Source: Arenicella chitinivorans
GTDB lineage: Bacteria; Pseudomonadota; Gammaproteobacteria; Arenicellales; Arenicellaceae
DNA: 64,000 bases
Reading direction: 5' to 3'
Assembly: GCF_014651515.1 (NCBI RefSeq)
Contig: NZ_BMXA01000008.1
Location: 1 to 64,000, forward strand
In this document: positions 25,133-34,851 of the stretch, in pieces
Layout: the number at the start of each line of letters is the position of its first letter
Numbering within the stretch: the stretch's first letter is position 1
The notes under the pieces: model-generated
What the model saw: only the letters and a program-made list of their open reading frames with translations
Database searches by the model: none
Told to the model about the DNA's origin: nothing
Position numbers and translations under genes: made by a program

Positions 25133-26692
25133 TCAACTAGAACAAGATAACATGGAGCAGCCGGCTTTGGTCTTAGCCCAGTCCGGTCTTCGAGCAGCGA
25201 AATGAGCGTACTCCGGTTGTGCATCATACGGTTTTCGCAACACCTCCAGCAAGGTATGAATGCGAGAATAATCGCCTGCCTCAGCCAGCTCAATCGCCTG
25301 CTGTGCAAGATAATTACGAAAGATGAATTTGGGATTCACCGCATTCATTGCTGTCGCGCGCTCTGCCTGAGACCGACCGTCTTGTGCTAGCCGTGCTTGG
25401 TAGGTCGTCAGCCACGTGGTAAGCGCCGACCGATATTCGACACTGATTTGCTCATCGTAGAAGGCGGGTTTAAACGTCGATACCGTCAACTCTGGTTGCG
25501 CCAAGCATCGAAAAAACAAAGTCAGGTCGGTCTCGGTCTGTGTCAACAACGACTCCAGGTCTGCTATCAACGCTCCATCCTCCGACTGGAATGCGATCAA
25601 TCCCAGTTTGCTGGCCATCATGGCTTGCCACTGCGATTGATAACTGGCTTGAAATGCTTCCAGAGAGGCCTCCAAGGGCATACTGTCATTCACCAGCGGA
25701 TACAATGCGTTGGCGAGTTGATAGCAATTCCACAGCGCCACGTTCGCTTGTTGACCGTACCGGTAACGACGGTGCTGTGCATCCGTGGTATTGGGGGTCC
25801 AATCAGGGTCGAAGTTATCCAACCAGCCATACGGTCCATAGTCGATCGTTAAACCCAGAATCGACATGTTATCGGTGTTCATCACGCCGTGTACAAAGCC
25901 AACACGCATCCACTCGACAACCATGCGCACGGTACGCTGACAGACCGCATCAAAGAATGCGGCAACCAGCGAAGATGAGTCAGGCTCAAAATCCTCCAGC
26001 AACTGCGGAAAATGCTGTTGGATAACAAAATTCGTCAACATGCGCAGCTCTGTTAACTCGTCGCGTGCGGCAAACAACTGGAAATTTCCGAAGCGCACAA
26101 AACTGGGGCTGACACGGCACACCACCGCACCGGGCTCAAACTCGGCATTCCCGTCGTACATCATGTCACGCATTACCTGCTCGCCGGTTTGAACCAAGCT
26201 CAAGGCACGCGTGGTCGGAACCCCAAGGTGATGCATTGCTTCGCTGCATAAAAACTCGCGAATCGACGAGCGCAACACCGCCAGCCCATCGGCGGTGCGT
26301 GAGTAGGGTGTGGCCCCAGCACCCTTGAGTTGCAGCGCCCACGGCTGACCATCCTGACCGACAACTTCGCCCAGATTAATCGCACGTCCGTCGCCCAGCT
26401 GTCCGGCCCAATTACCAAATTGATGTCCGCCATAACACATCGCAAATGGTTGTGCGCCAGCAGGCACTGTGTTGCCGGAAAATACGTCTAAGAAATCTTG
26501 ACTACGACAATCCCTCGCATCCAGTCCAATCAGCTCCGCGACCTCGCTCGCAACCGCGACCAAACTCGGGTTGGCCACCGGCGTTGGGGTGACCCAAGAA
26601 TAGCCGGCTTTATGCACCTGACGTCGTTGGTTGGTGGTTTCTGGGTCGGCGGGCAAGGCCGCGACAAAGCGATTATCAAACTGCAAATGCAT
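25133..26692 (-). CDS. selO: Protein adenylyltransferase SelO (YdiU)
   Basis: A 519-residue pseudokinase-fold enzyme that transfers AMP from ATP to Ser, Thr or Tyr of target proteins. Typical stretches are FAMCYGGHQFGNWAGQLGDG, LQLKGAGATPYSRTADG, VLRSSIREFLCSEAMHHLG, HGVMNTDNMSILGLTIDYGP and the C-terminal LSCSS, the position of selenocysteine in animal homologues and Cys here. The start at 26692 (MHLQFDNRF) is preferred because an earlier ATG would overlap the divergent gene at 26771 and adds residues unlike the family. Confidence 0.95.
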   Translation of the reverse strand: MHLQFDNRFVAALPADPETTNQRRQVHKAGYSWVTPTPVANPSLVAVASEVAELIGLDARDCRSQDFLDVFSGNTVPAGAQPFAMCYGGHQFGNWAGQLGDGRAINLGEVVGQDGQPWALQLKGAGATPYSRTADGLAVLRSSIREFLCSEAMHHLGVPTTRALSLVQTGEQVMRDMMYDGNAEFEPGAVVCRVSPSFVRFGNFQLFAARDELTELRMLTNFVIQQHFPQLLEDFEPDSSSLVAAFFDAVCQRTVRMVVEWMRVGFVHGVMNTDNMSILGLTIDYGPYGWLDNFDPDWTPNTTDAQHRRYRYGQQANVALWNCYQLANALYPLVNDSMPLEASLEAFQASYQSQWQAMMASKLGLIAFQSEDGALIADLESLLTQTETDLTLFFRCLAQPELTVSTFKPAFYDEQISVEYRSALTTWLTTYQARLAQDGRSQAERATAMNAVNPKFIFRNYLAQQAIELAEAGDYSRIHTLLEVLRKPYDAQPEYAHFAARRPDWAKTKAGCSMLSCSS

Positions 26693-26770
26693 GGTGAAGA
26701 AATGGCACTCTCGCCCTAGGGTATGGTACTTTTGCTGCAAGCATAACAAAGTTACTGCCAAGGTCGTGCA

Positions 26771-28486
26771 GTGATCGTGGATGGAGTAAAACAAGTGAAA
26801 GGAAATTTGGTTGGGATCCTGTTCTTTGGTGTCTTTGCTGCCGCTGGCGTCGGTATTTTCGCGTTTCAGGGTTTACCGTCGATTACCAACTCACTGGATG
26901 CACGCTCATGGAATCAGGCACGAGCGGAACTGTTATCGCACGAATTAAAATCGTACCGTGGTGATGATTCAACCACCTACAAAGCTGTTGGTGAATATCG
27001 CTATCAATACAACGGACAATACTACACCTCGGATCGCCTAAGCTGGTCATCAGGCAGTGACAATATCGGCTCGTATCAACAGGACCTTCATCGCGAGCTG
27101 TCCCGTATTGCGAGCCGCGGCGGCGAGTTTCTGGTCTGGGTTGATCCAGATGACCCTAGCTCAGCCGTGTTTGACCGTGATATGCGCTGGGGAATGCTGC
27201 TATTTTCTGGCATGTTCCTACTGATCTTTGGTGGCATCGGCTTCGGTGGTATCTACGCCATGATCAAATACCGTAACGCCGGTGAAAAACTGGCCGGTGT
27301 CAGTGACGCCACGCCGTGGCTGGCTTATGAAGAATGGAAGGATCCAGTACGTTTGTCGAACAGCAAAACCGGTACCACGTTTATGCTTTATTTTGCGCTG
27401 TTCTGGAACGTGATTTCATTGGCGGGCTTCTTTGCCGCAGCGCAGGCGATTATGAAGGGTCAGTACGCCGCGTTGCTGGTGTTGATTTTTCCAGCCATCG
27501 GCATCGGCCTGCTTTACTACTGGTATCGACTCAAGAAGAGCTACGACCTTACCGGCCCAATGCCCTTCACCATGGACCCGCACCCTGGTTCGATCGGCGG
27601 CCAATTGGGTGGTCACATTGACCTGAACATCCCAGTTCGTCAACAACCGAAATCCACTGAAGTTCGCTTACAATGTTTACGCAAATATCGCAGCGGAAAA
27701 GAGACACGCACGAACGTGCTGTGGCAACGCCGCATGATCCCGATCTTAAGTTCCACCGGCAACGGCCTGCGAGCCAGCTTTTGCTTCGATCTCGATGACA
27801 CTCGTTTAGCGCCGTCAGACCCACCGCTGGGGCTACCCCGCGTGCACTGGGAACTCAACTTTGTTGTCCAGCTGGCGGATGGTACCAAGATTGATCGCAC
27901 CTACGATGACCTGCCAGTATTCGAGACCGGCGAAGCTTCCTCCATCCGAAACCCAGAAGCGCACATAACGACGTCAACAGCAATGGCCTCGGTCCACCAG
28001 TTTCTCGTAGGCAACGTGCTGGACTTGCAGCGTTCAGCCGGTGCGTACAGCTTGACATACCCTGCGTTTCGACAAATATCGGGGCTTTTTATGGCGATTG
28101 TCGGACTCGTTTTCGTCGTCGCCGGACTGATGATTCCAGACCGGGTATTCAATATTGTGTTTCCACTTATTGGCGGGCTTACCACGATTGCAGGGCTAAT
28201 ATGGTTCGGCGGTGGCCTCACGGTACGATTTGGGCCAGAAGGAATTACCGCGAACCGCTCCGTTTTAGGCATCCCCTTAAAAAAGCAGTTTGTTCCATCA
28301 TATTCCTTCAAAGAGTTTAAAGAACATGAAAGTCACAGCACAACCAGCGGTAAAACGACCAAGAAATACTATGCGTTGTTCGCACATGGTCGCCAAGGAG
28401 AAATCGCATTGGTGGCCAAAAACCTAAATGGATTAGAAGAAGTCGATGCTGCCAAAGAAAGGCTGCTACAAATTATCCAACCTTAG
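26771..28486 (+). CDS. DUF3592-containing multi-pass membrane protein
   Basis: A 571-residue protein. Residues 1-160 match DUF3592: a first membrane helix (LVGILFFGVFAAAGVGIFAF), a soluble segment with YKAVGEYRYQYNGQYYTSDRL and EFLVWVDPDDPSSAVFDRD, then a second helix. Further membrane pairs lie around 205-245 and 435-480, with a soluble domain between. A GTG at 26771 opens the frame, but a GTG at 26795 has a GGAG eight bases before it and is an equally good start. Function unknown; such proteins are widespread in gammaproteobacteria. Confidence 0.8.
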   Translation: MIVDGVKQVKGNLVGILFFGVFAAAGVGIFAFQGLPSITNSLDARSWNQARAELLSHELKSYRGDDSTTYKAVGEYRYQYNGQYYTSDRLSWSSGSDNIGSYQQDLHRELSRIASRGGEFLVWVDPDDPSSAVFDRDMRWGMLLFSGMFLLIFGGIGFGGIYAMIKYRNAGEKLAGVSDATPWLAYEEWKDPVRLSNSKTGTTFMLYFALFWNVISLAGFFAAAQAIMKGQYAALLVLIFPAIGIGLLYYWYRLKKSYDLTGPMPFTMDPHPGSIGGQLGGHIDLNIPVRQQPKSTEVRLQCLRKYRSGKETRTNVLWQRRMIPILSSTGNGLRASFCFDLDDTRLAPSDPPLGLPRVHWELNFVVQLADGTKIDRTYDDLPVFETGEASSIRNPEAHITTSTAMASVHQFLVGNVLDLQRSAGAYSLTYPAFRQISGLFMAIVGLVFVVAGLMIPDRVFNIVFPLIGGLTTIAGLIWFGGGLTVRFGPEGITANRSVLGIPLKKQFVPSYSFKEFKEHESHSTTSGKTTKKYYALFAHGRQGEIALVAKNLNGLEEVDAAKERLLQIIQP

Positions 28487-30077
28487 CTCGAGTTACTGGC
28501 TTTAGATCCACATGCCGAGAGACATAGAGAATGAGCACGATCACCGGCAAGCCTAAAGCACTGGCAAACAGAAAGAAGTTGGTGTACCCAAACATGTCCA
28601 CCAGTGTCCCCGAATAACCGCCCAAAAACTTAGGGATCAGTGTCATGATGGAACTGAATAAAGAGTACTGAGTCGCAGTAAACGAAACATTGGTCAAACT
28701 CGACAACCAGGCAATAAACGCGATCAAGGCGATGCCCTGGGTGAGGTTGTCCATAATAATCACAAGCGTCAACTCTCGTGGCAAGGTTAAGCTGGTCCAG
28801 CCGCCCCAACCCTCACTAAAAGAAAAACTTGGCAATGGAATCGCCAGAAAGGTGAACTGGTCTCCGACCACGGTCAGCCAAACGAATAGCAAATTCGTCA
28901 GCACCACCAGCACTGCGCCCAATAATAAACTGCGCAACACGCCAATCTTCAACGCGAGAAACCCACCTAGAAAGCTACCCAAAATGGTCATCAAAACGCC
29001 AAACACTTTTGTCACGCTGGCGATTTGGGATTTGGAGTAACCCATATCTTGATAAAACACATTGGCAATGATGCCAAGCACGATATCTGATATTCGGTAG
29101 CAGCCAACAAGTATCAGCACCCAAACCGCCAAAGCACCGTAGCGCTTTAGGAAGTCCTTGATTGGTGCCACATAACCTTGCTCAACCATCAGTGGGTTAG
29201 CAAACTCCAAACGCAGACTCATGCGCGCGACCCAATACGCCACACTCAACGCCACACACAGCACTAGCGCACCGTAGACAAAAGAGATCAGATGTTGCAA
29301 CCCGCCTTGGGCCAGCTCAGGCGCGCTTGGCGCTAGCCAAAATACGGCTACAGCGGCCACCACAGAGATGACAAACACCTCGGTAAAACGCATATAGTCA
29401 CGCGTTGGGTAGGGGTAGTCGACACCTTCATGCTCAGGCTCTCGCACCATCAAAGTCGTGAGCACGCCGACCAGCATGAATCCCGCCATACAATAATAAG
29501 TGTTGCGCCACGCCGAATAGGAATAGACGTCAGTCGTGCTGCCAAAATATTCAGCCAGATACAGGGCGCCGGCCCCGGCAACAATCATCGCTACTCGATA
29601 GCCAGTCAAGTAAGTGGAGCTCAAAATTGCTTGCATGCGCGCATTGGACGACTCAATCCTAAATGCGTCAATCACAACGTCCTGGGTGGCTGATGAAAAG
29701 CCCAGCATTACGGCCGCCAAAGCCATTGCCACCAGACTGGACTGCGGATCGACGTTCGCCATCCAGCAAATCGCACCAATCACCGCCAGTTGAGAGATCA
29801 GTAGCCAGCCACGACGCCGTCCCAATGCCTTGCTCAAAATCGGCACCGGCACTTTATCAATTAAGGGTGCCCACATAAATTTGAATGAGTACCCGAGCGC
29901 AGCCCAACTGAAATACGTAACCGAGGACTTCTCAACGCCTGCTTCGCGCAGCCACAACGACAAACTGGAGAATATTAGCAGAATGGGGATGCCCGCGGAA
30001 AACCCCAGTAACAGCATGATCCAAACCGGTTTCTCTCGCCACCAGCGGATTGGTTCGTGTATCGCCTCGTGCGTCAT
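28473..30077 (-). CDS. ampG: AmpG-family muropeptide permease
   Basis: A 534-residue major-facilitator protein importing GlcNAc-anhydro-muropeptides from the periplasm for cell-wall recycling. The start KPVWIMLLLGFSAGIPILLIFSSLSLWLREAGV, the ALGYSFKFMWAPLIDKVPVP segment and the LGRRRGWLL loop are diagnostic. About 14 hydrophobic segments are seen. It overlaps the DUF3592 gene tail-to-tail by 14 bases and follows xthA on the same strand by 21 bases. Confidence 0.93.
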   Translation of the reverse strand: MTHEAIHEPIRWWREKPVWIMLLLGFSAGIPILLIFSSLSLWLREAGVEKSSVTYFSWAALGYSFKFMWAPLIDKVPVPILSKALGRRRGWLLISQLAVIGAICWMANVDPQSSLVAMALAAVMLGFSSATQDVVIDAFRIESSNARMQAILSSTYLTGYRVAMIVAGAGALYLAEYFGSTTDVYSYSAWRNTYYCMAGFMLVGVLTTLMVREPEHEGVDYPYPTRDYMRFTEVFVISVVAAVAVFWLAPSAPELAQGGLQHLISFVYGALVLCVALSVAYWVARMSLRLEFANPLMVEQGYVAPIKDFLKRYGALAVWVLILVGCYRISDIVLGIIANVFYQDMGYSKSQIASVTKVFGVLMTILGSFLGGFLALKIGVLRSLLLGAVLVVLTNLLFVWLTVVGDQFTFLAIPLPSFSFSEGWGGWTSLTLPRELTLVIIMDNLTQGIALIAFIAWLSSLTNVSFTATQYSLFSSIMTLIPKFLGGYSGTLVDMFGYTNFFLFASALGLPVIVLILYVSRHVDLKPVTRAKVG

Positions 30078-30098
30078 CGAAGTTCCGGGCGACTAGCC

Positions 30099-30914
30099 TT
30101 AAAGGTCGTATTCAATCGTCAGTGGCGCGTGATCCGAAAACCGCTCGTCTTTATAAATGTGCGCCGAACCCGGTACCACCTTGTCTTTCAAGTTGTCGCT
30201 GATTACGTGGTAATCAATCCGCCAGCCAGTGTTATTTGCCCAAGCCTGACCGCGGTTTGACCACCAGGTGTACTGTTCAACTTCCTGGTTTATTAAGCGA
30301 AAGGCATCATGAAACCCCGCATTCCCGCGCACGGTCTCACTGGTCTCGCTCTCGGATTCACCAAACAGCCAGTCCATCCATTGCCTTTCCTCGGGCAAGA
30401 AGCCAGAGTTTTTTTGGTTGCCTCGCCAGTTCTTAATATCCGCCTTTTTATGCGCGATATTCCAGTCCCCGCAAATAATAGTCTTACGGCCCGATGCAAT
30501 AATCTCTGCCAGCCGCGCTTCAAACCGCGCCATCATGTCGTACTTAAACACCTGACGCTCTTCTTTACTCGACCCGGACGGCATATACAAGGACACCACG
30601 CTCAGATCACCAAAGTCAGCCTGAATGTAGCGTCCCTCAGCGTCAACATCTTCAAACCCATCACCCAAGCCAACATGTACTGCGTCCGGCTCGTGTCGAC
30701 AATGCAGACCAACACCACTGTAGCCCTTTTTTTCAGCTGAATGGAAATACGTGTAGTAGCCTTCTGGGTGATACGGCGCACCTTCGATCTGATCCGGCTG
30801 CGCTTTAAGTTCCTGCAAACAAACTACATCCGCATCCATCGTTTGCAACCAGTCATACATTCCTTTGCGAGCTGCGGCACGAATACCATTAACATTGATC
30901 GATATTACTTTCAT
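30099..30914 (-). CDS. xthA: Exodeoxyribonuclease III
   Basis: A 271-residue DNA repair nuclease (AP endonuclease and 3' exonuclease). ISINVNGIRAAARKG carries the metal Asn, CLQELKAQ the metal Glu, VSLYMPSGS the active Tyr, IICGDWNIAHKKADIKN the Asp/Asn pair and RFSDHAPLTIEYDL the final Asp-His. All catalytic residues are present, so this is a nuclease and not a Crc-type protein that has lost activity, although the divergent pairing with pyrE is the same as for crc in Pseudomonas. Confidence 0.94.
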   Translation of the reverse strand: MKVISINVNGIRAAARKGMYDWLQTMDADVVCLQELKAQPDQIEGAPYHPEGYYTYFHSAEKKGYSGVGLHCRHEPDAVHVGLGDGFEDVDAEGRYIQADFGDLSVVSLYMPSGSSKEERQVFKYDMMARFEARLAEIIASGRKTIICGDWNIAHKKADIKNWRGNQKNSGFLPEERQWMDWLFGESESETSETVRGNAGFHDAFRLINQEVEQYTWWSNRGQAWANNTGWRIDYHVISDNLKDKVVPGSAHIYKDERFSDHAPLTIEYDL

Positions 30915-30979
30915 GATTTTGAGTGGCGAATTCTGTGTCAGCGGGTATCATACTTGAATTGCCACAAAGATTAACGACT

Positions 30980-31639
30980 ATGCTTCCATACCAAGAACAA
31001 TTTATCGATTTTGCGCTCACAACTGGCGTACTTCGATTTGGCGAATTCAAACTGAAATCCGGACGCACCAGCCCCTACTTCTTTAATACCGGCTTGTTTA
31101 ATAGTGGGGCGACTATGCTGCAATTCAGCCGCTATTTTGCAACCAGCATTGAACATTCCGACATCGAGTTTGATGTCTTGTTCGGCCCTGCATACAAAGG
31201 TATCACTCTGTCTTGCGCGGTAGCAATGGCACTGTCAGAAGCCTCTGGCAAGGAAATCCCCTTCGCGTTTAATCGCAAAGAGAAAAAAGACCATGGTGAA
31301 GGCGGTAACATGGTTGGTGCGGAGCTTCAGGGTAGAGTCGCGATTATTGACGACGTCATCACGGCCGGCACGGCTATCCGCGAATCAGTTGCCATGATCG
31401 AAGCCACTGGTGCAAAACCGTCTGCGGTATTCTTGGCCCTCGATCGTCAAGAGAAAGGGCAGAAAGGCGGCGAAGTCACCGAGATGTCCGCGATTCAGCA
31501 AGTCGAAGCCGAGTTTGACATCCCAGTTAAAGCCATTGCCACACTGGATGATTTGATCGAATACTTAAAGCAGCGCCCTGAGCAGGCCGAGAACCTTGAG
31601 CGCATGCACACCTATCGCGAAATCTACGGCATCCAATAG
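30980..31639 (+). CDS. pyrE: Orotate phosphoribosyltransferase
   Basis: A 219-residue enzyme of pyrimidine synthesis that adds ribose 5-phosphate from PRPP to orotate. FALTTGVLRFGEFKLKSGRTSPYFFNTG, the LFGPAYKGITLS loop, PFAFNRKEKKDHGEGG and the PRPP motif VAIIDDVITAGTAIRES are all present. The ATG at 30980 (MLPYQEQFID) is preferred to one 57 bases upstream because it gives the family start and avoids the xthA promoter. The cca gene follows by 22 bases. Confidence 0.96.
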   Translation: MLPYQEQFIDFALTTGVLRFGEFKLKSGRTSPYFFNTGLFNSGATMLQFSRYFATSIEHSDIEFDVLFGPAYKGITLSCAVAMALSEASGKEIPFAFNRKEKKDHGEGGNMVGAELQGRVAIIDDVITAGTAIRESVAMIEATGAKPSAVFLALDRQEKGQKGGEVTEMSAIQQVEAEFDIPVKAIATLDDLIEYLKQRPEQAENLERMHTYREIYGIQ

Positions 31640-31661
31640 GCGTGCCCTGACAAATATTCTC

Positions 31662-32891
31662 ATGAGCAGCATCAAGAGGTACCTGGTTGGCGGCGCGATT
31701 CGCGATCGTCTTCTGGGCCGAGAGGGTTTGGATCGCGACTGGGTGGTGGTTGGTGCCACGCCCGAACGCATGGTCGAACTCGGTTATCTGCCGGTAGGCA
31801 AAGATTTTCCAGTGTTTATCGACCGCGATAGCGGCGAAGAACATGCACTCGCACGTACCGAACGCAAAACGGCCAAAGGCTACCAAGGATTTCAGTTTAA
31901 CGCGTCGCCCGATATCACGCTGGAGCAAGACCTGCAACGGCGTGACCTGACCATCAACGCGATGGCCGAAGATGAAAGCGGCGTTATTATTGATCCATTT
32001 CACGGCCAACAAGACCTACAAGCGGGAATTCTGCGTCATGTTTCGGACGCGTTCGTGGAAGACCCGGTGCGCGTTTTACGCACTGCCCGATTTGCCGCAC
32101 GCTTCAAATTTAAGGTAGCGGCAGAAACGCAGGCATTGATGAGTAAAATGGTGGCCAATGGTGAGGTCGATGCGCTGGTCCCCGAGCGCGTTTGGGCAGA
32201 GATGCGTAAAGCACTGGATACCGACGCACCGCAAATTTTCTTCCAGGTATTGCGCGACTGCGGTGCGCTGGCGCGCGTGTTACCCGAAATCGATGCCTTG
32301 TTTGGCATTCCGCAAACGGCAAAGTATCACCCTGAGATAGACACCGGCGTTCACACCATGATGGTGGTGGAACAGGCGGTTCGCTTGAGTGACGACCCGC
32401 TGGTTCGATTTGCGTCATTGGTGCACGATTTAGGTAAGGCAGAAACACCGAAAGACGAATTACCCTCGCATAAGGGCCATGAACGGCGTGGTCTGCCCTT
32501 AGTTCGTACACTCTGCGCGCGCCTGCGCGTGCCAAAAAAGTTTCAGTCTCTGGCGCTGGCGGTCTCTGAGTACCACTTGCACATGCACAAAATGTTCGAA
32601 CTGCGACCTCAAACCATTCTTACCATGCTGGAGAACACACGGAGTCTGATGGACGACGAGCGCGCACAGCAAATCGCCCTATGCTGCATCGCAGATGCGC
32701 GAGGACGAACCGGTTTCGAAGACCACGACTACCAACAAGCGGCATTGTATTTACGCTTTCAGCAGGCGGCAAAACAGGTGGATGCTGGCGCTCTAGCGAA
32801 AGGGCTAACCGATGGCAAAAAGATCCAGCAGAAAGTGCATCGCGCTAGACTTGATGCAATTAAAGCGGTGCCTCGCGTCGTGCCAGATTAA
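31662..32891 (+). CDS. cca: CCA-adding tRNA nucleotidyltransferase with HD domain
   Basis: A 409-residue enzyme that builds or repairs the CCA end of tRNAs. KRYLVGGAIRDRLLG and DRDWVVVG form the nucleotidyltransferase active site, HALARTERKTAKGYQGF and RRDLTINAMA follow, and an HD domain (HTMMVVEQAVRL, ASLVHDLGK) at about 230-270 gives the phosphohydrolase activity of the gammaproteobacterial bifunctional type. The ATG at 31662 is chosen over one 66 bases upstream, which lies inside pyrE. The stop overlaps the convergent membrane protein gene by 32 bases. Confidence 0.96.
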   Translation: MSSIKRYLVGGAIRDRLLGREGLDRDWVVVGATPERMVELGYLPVGKDFPVFIDRDSGEEHALARTERKTAKGYQGFQFNASPDITLEQDLQRRDLTINAMAEDESGVIIDPFHGQQDLQAGILRHVSDAFVEDPVRVLRTARFAARFKFKVAAETQALMSKMVANGEVDALVPERVWAEMRKALDTDAPQIFFQVLRDCGALARVLPEIDALFGIPQTAKYHPEIDTGVHTMMVVEQAVRLSDDPLVRFASLVHDLGKAETPKDELPSHKGHERRGLPLVRTLCARLRVPKKFQSLALAVSEYHLHMHKMFELRPQTILTMLENTRSLMDDERAQQIALCCIADARGRTGFEDHDYQQAALYLRFQQAAKQVDAGALAKGLTDGKKIQQKVHRARLDAIKAVPRVVPD

Positions 32892-33405
32892 AGATCACCG
32901 CCGCGCCCAGCACCTCGATCACGCCACCAACAAATGCGCCGACTAAAAATGCGACTTGCAACACAAAGCAGGCCGCACCGCTGATCGCGAGCAAACCACC
33001 GATTACCCAGTACATGCGCATTCCATATAGGGATGAGAACATCAGGTAACGGCCACCGATGATTAACAGCATCACGGGGTAAAAATACTGGCTGTTTATT
33101 TGCAGCATCGCAAACGCCAAAAACAAACCGATAAACAATAAAATGGTGGTCTCTAATGCCAGCGGCAGCAACGGGTTACCCGGCATATGCTTACCACGTC
33201 GACCCAGCCACTTGGCCAGCAAACTGCCGACCGGATGAATCGCCATTCCACCAATGAATAAGGTGAATACACTGGCCTTCTGTGACACAACTAGCCCTAC
33301 CAGACCGGCCAACAACCACACTAAGCCGGACACCAGCATGCCGGGCGCACCACCGAAGTATCCCGACCGCATATCGTGTTGTGCTGCGTTGAATTCTATC
33401 GTCAT
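32860..33405 (-). CDS. Integral membrane protein, possibly DUF7010 family
   Basis: A 181-residue protein with about five membrane helices. The segment SGLVWLLAGLVGLVVSQKASVFTLFIGGMAIHPVGSLLAK and GRRGKHMPGNPLLPLALETT resembles the DUF7010 family as I recall it; the assignment is tentative. Function unknown. It overlaps cca tail-to-tail by 32 bases and ends the minus-strand group that includes the beta-helix protein and the uppP operon. Confidence 0.7.
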   Translation of the reverse strand: MTIEFNAAQHDMRSGYFGGAPGMLVSGLVWLLAGLVGLVVSQKASVFTLFIGGMAIHPVGSLLAKWLGRRGKHMPGNPLLPLALETTILLFIGLFLAFAMLQINSQYFYPVMLLIIGGRYLMFSSLYGMRMYWVIGGLLAISGAACFVLQVAFLVGAFVGGVIEVLGAAVIFNLARREAPL

Positions 33406-33438
33406 TGCCCCTTCAGGTTGACTAATTCACGTATTGCA

Positions 33439-34833
33439 TCATCGCAGACACGGAGTGGTCCACGGCGCAGAAGACAGCGGCAAAACGACTGGCTCACCGT
33501 TGTGTGTATTGCCTTCAGCGCGGCCAGTAGTTCGTCGAATGCGGTAGGACCAACAGTAACGAGGGCTACCAGGGTCTGGGTGCGTCGACGTCTGATTATC
33601 AATCACCACCGCATTGTCAAACTCATTTAAAGCCAGAAAATAACCCGACCAGATATTACGTCGTATATCGGCATCAGCGCTTTTGTACATGTACATGCCA
33701 CACCCGTTGCACACATTGTCGTGCACATAGGTGACTTCATTGTGCCCCTTTGGACCACCTCTGGAATACTGAATGTATCCCAGCAATCCATTCACCGAGC
33801 GACTTAACATGGTGATGCGATTATGTGCAATCACATGACTGGTTTTGTGCCAGGTGACAATCGGCCCATCAACGTAGGTGTTGCCCACACCTTGCTCCAT
33901 CACGTTGTCGATAATAAACGTATTGCGCCCAGTACTGCTGACAATATCGCCGCCACGATTATGATGGAAATAATTTTTGCGGATCACAATATCACGATCA
34001 CGCCGACCCGCGCCTTCGATATCAATCCCGAACTGCGGTGACGTCCCTTTGATGTGGTGAATTTCATTATTTTCAATTAACACACGCAGGCTGCCGACCA
34101 GTGAAACGCCCTGGCGACGGTTATTAAAAATGTTGTTGTTACGAATTGTAATGTCGGTCGCTTCATCCAATAGCAATAAGCCGTCACCAGTTAGATCACG
34201 AATCACCATATCCTCGACCAGCACACGCTGGCTGTTACTCCAAATACAAATCCCATGCCCTTCATCGTGCGCGGTGCCGCCATCCGAGCCTCGCGGTACA
34301 TACTGATGCGTGGCCCGGTCACCGACAATAGTGCCGCCCTGAATCGTCACATTTTGCTCGCCGCTGACTCGCAGTACGCAATAGTTCCATTTGTCGTTGG
34401 CCGCCATACGCAACACGGTATTCGAACTCAGCACCAAACGCATATTACTGTGCAGATCGAGGCCTTGCTGATAAATGGCATTGCCATACTTGCCCAGCAA
34501 ATACTGCCCATTTGGAATAATGACCTGATTGAAACCCTCTGCGTCTGCCCAATCCAGCGCGGCTTGCAAACCATTCGTAGTCGCAACTGAATTGCGTCCA
34601 TCATTGGGAATATTCCAGCGCGTGAGCTCGACCGTGTATGAGTTTATTGGTGTGTGACTCGGCAGCTGGACTTTGAAGTCGATGGGCACCGGAAGTGGCT
34701 TCACGCCACTTAAGATGGCCGGCATGACGTCCAGAATAAAATCATCATCATCGGCCTGCACCTGGATCGGCCCCATCGCACTCAGCAACAACAGCAAACT
34801 TAATTGGAAAAACGTTTTAGCGGACAGAAACAT
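33439..34833 (-). CDS. Secreted right-handed beta-helix protein A
   Basis: A 464-residue exported protein. A signal peptide (to about residue 27, QVQA) is followed by an Asp run, a lead-in domain and then repeated short strands with Asn/Ile/Val ladders (VTIQGGTIVGD, ITIRNNNIFNNRRQGVSLVG, VLIENNEIHHI, IVIRKNYFHHNRGGDI), the signature of pectate-lyase-type parallel beta-helices. It is a clear paralogue of the protein at 55851, sharing DEGHGIC, NNRRQGVSLVG, PQFGIDIE, HDNVCNGCG and RTTGRAEGN. It is the last gene of the uppP operon, 18 bases after the dipeptidase. Substrate unknown; a polysaccharide lyase or adhesin role is possible. Confidence 0.85.
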   Translation of the reverse strand: MFLSAKTFFQLSLLLLLSAMGPIQVQADDDDFILDVMPAILSGVKPLPVPIDFKVQLPSHTPINSYTVELTRWNIPNDGRNSVATTNGLQAALDWADAEGFNQVIIPNGQYLLGKYGNAIYQQGLDLHSNMRLVLSSNTVLRMAANDKWNYCVLRVSGEQNVTIQGGTIVGDRATHQYVPRGSDGGTAHDEGHGICIWSNSQRVLVEDMVIRDLTGDGLLLLDEATDITIRNNNIFNNRRQGVSLVGSLRVLIENNEIHHIKGTSPQFGIDIEGAGRRDRDIVIRKNYFHHNRGGDIVSSTGRNTFIIDNVMEQGVGNTYVDGPIVTWHKTSHVIAHNRITMLSRSVNGLLGYIQYSRGGPKGHNEVTYVHDNVCNGCGMYMYKSADADIRRNIWSGYFLALNEFDNAVVIDNQTSTHPDPGSPRYCWSYRIRRTTGRAEGNTHNGEPVVLPLSSAPWTTPCLR

Positions 34834-34851
34834 CGTAGTAGACCTCGAGAA

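Noticed and set aside
30099-30914. Calling the gene crc
   Set aside because: All exonuclease III catalytic residues are intact, whereas Crc has lost nuclease activity; position beside pyrE alone is not enough.
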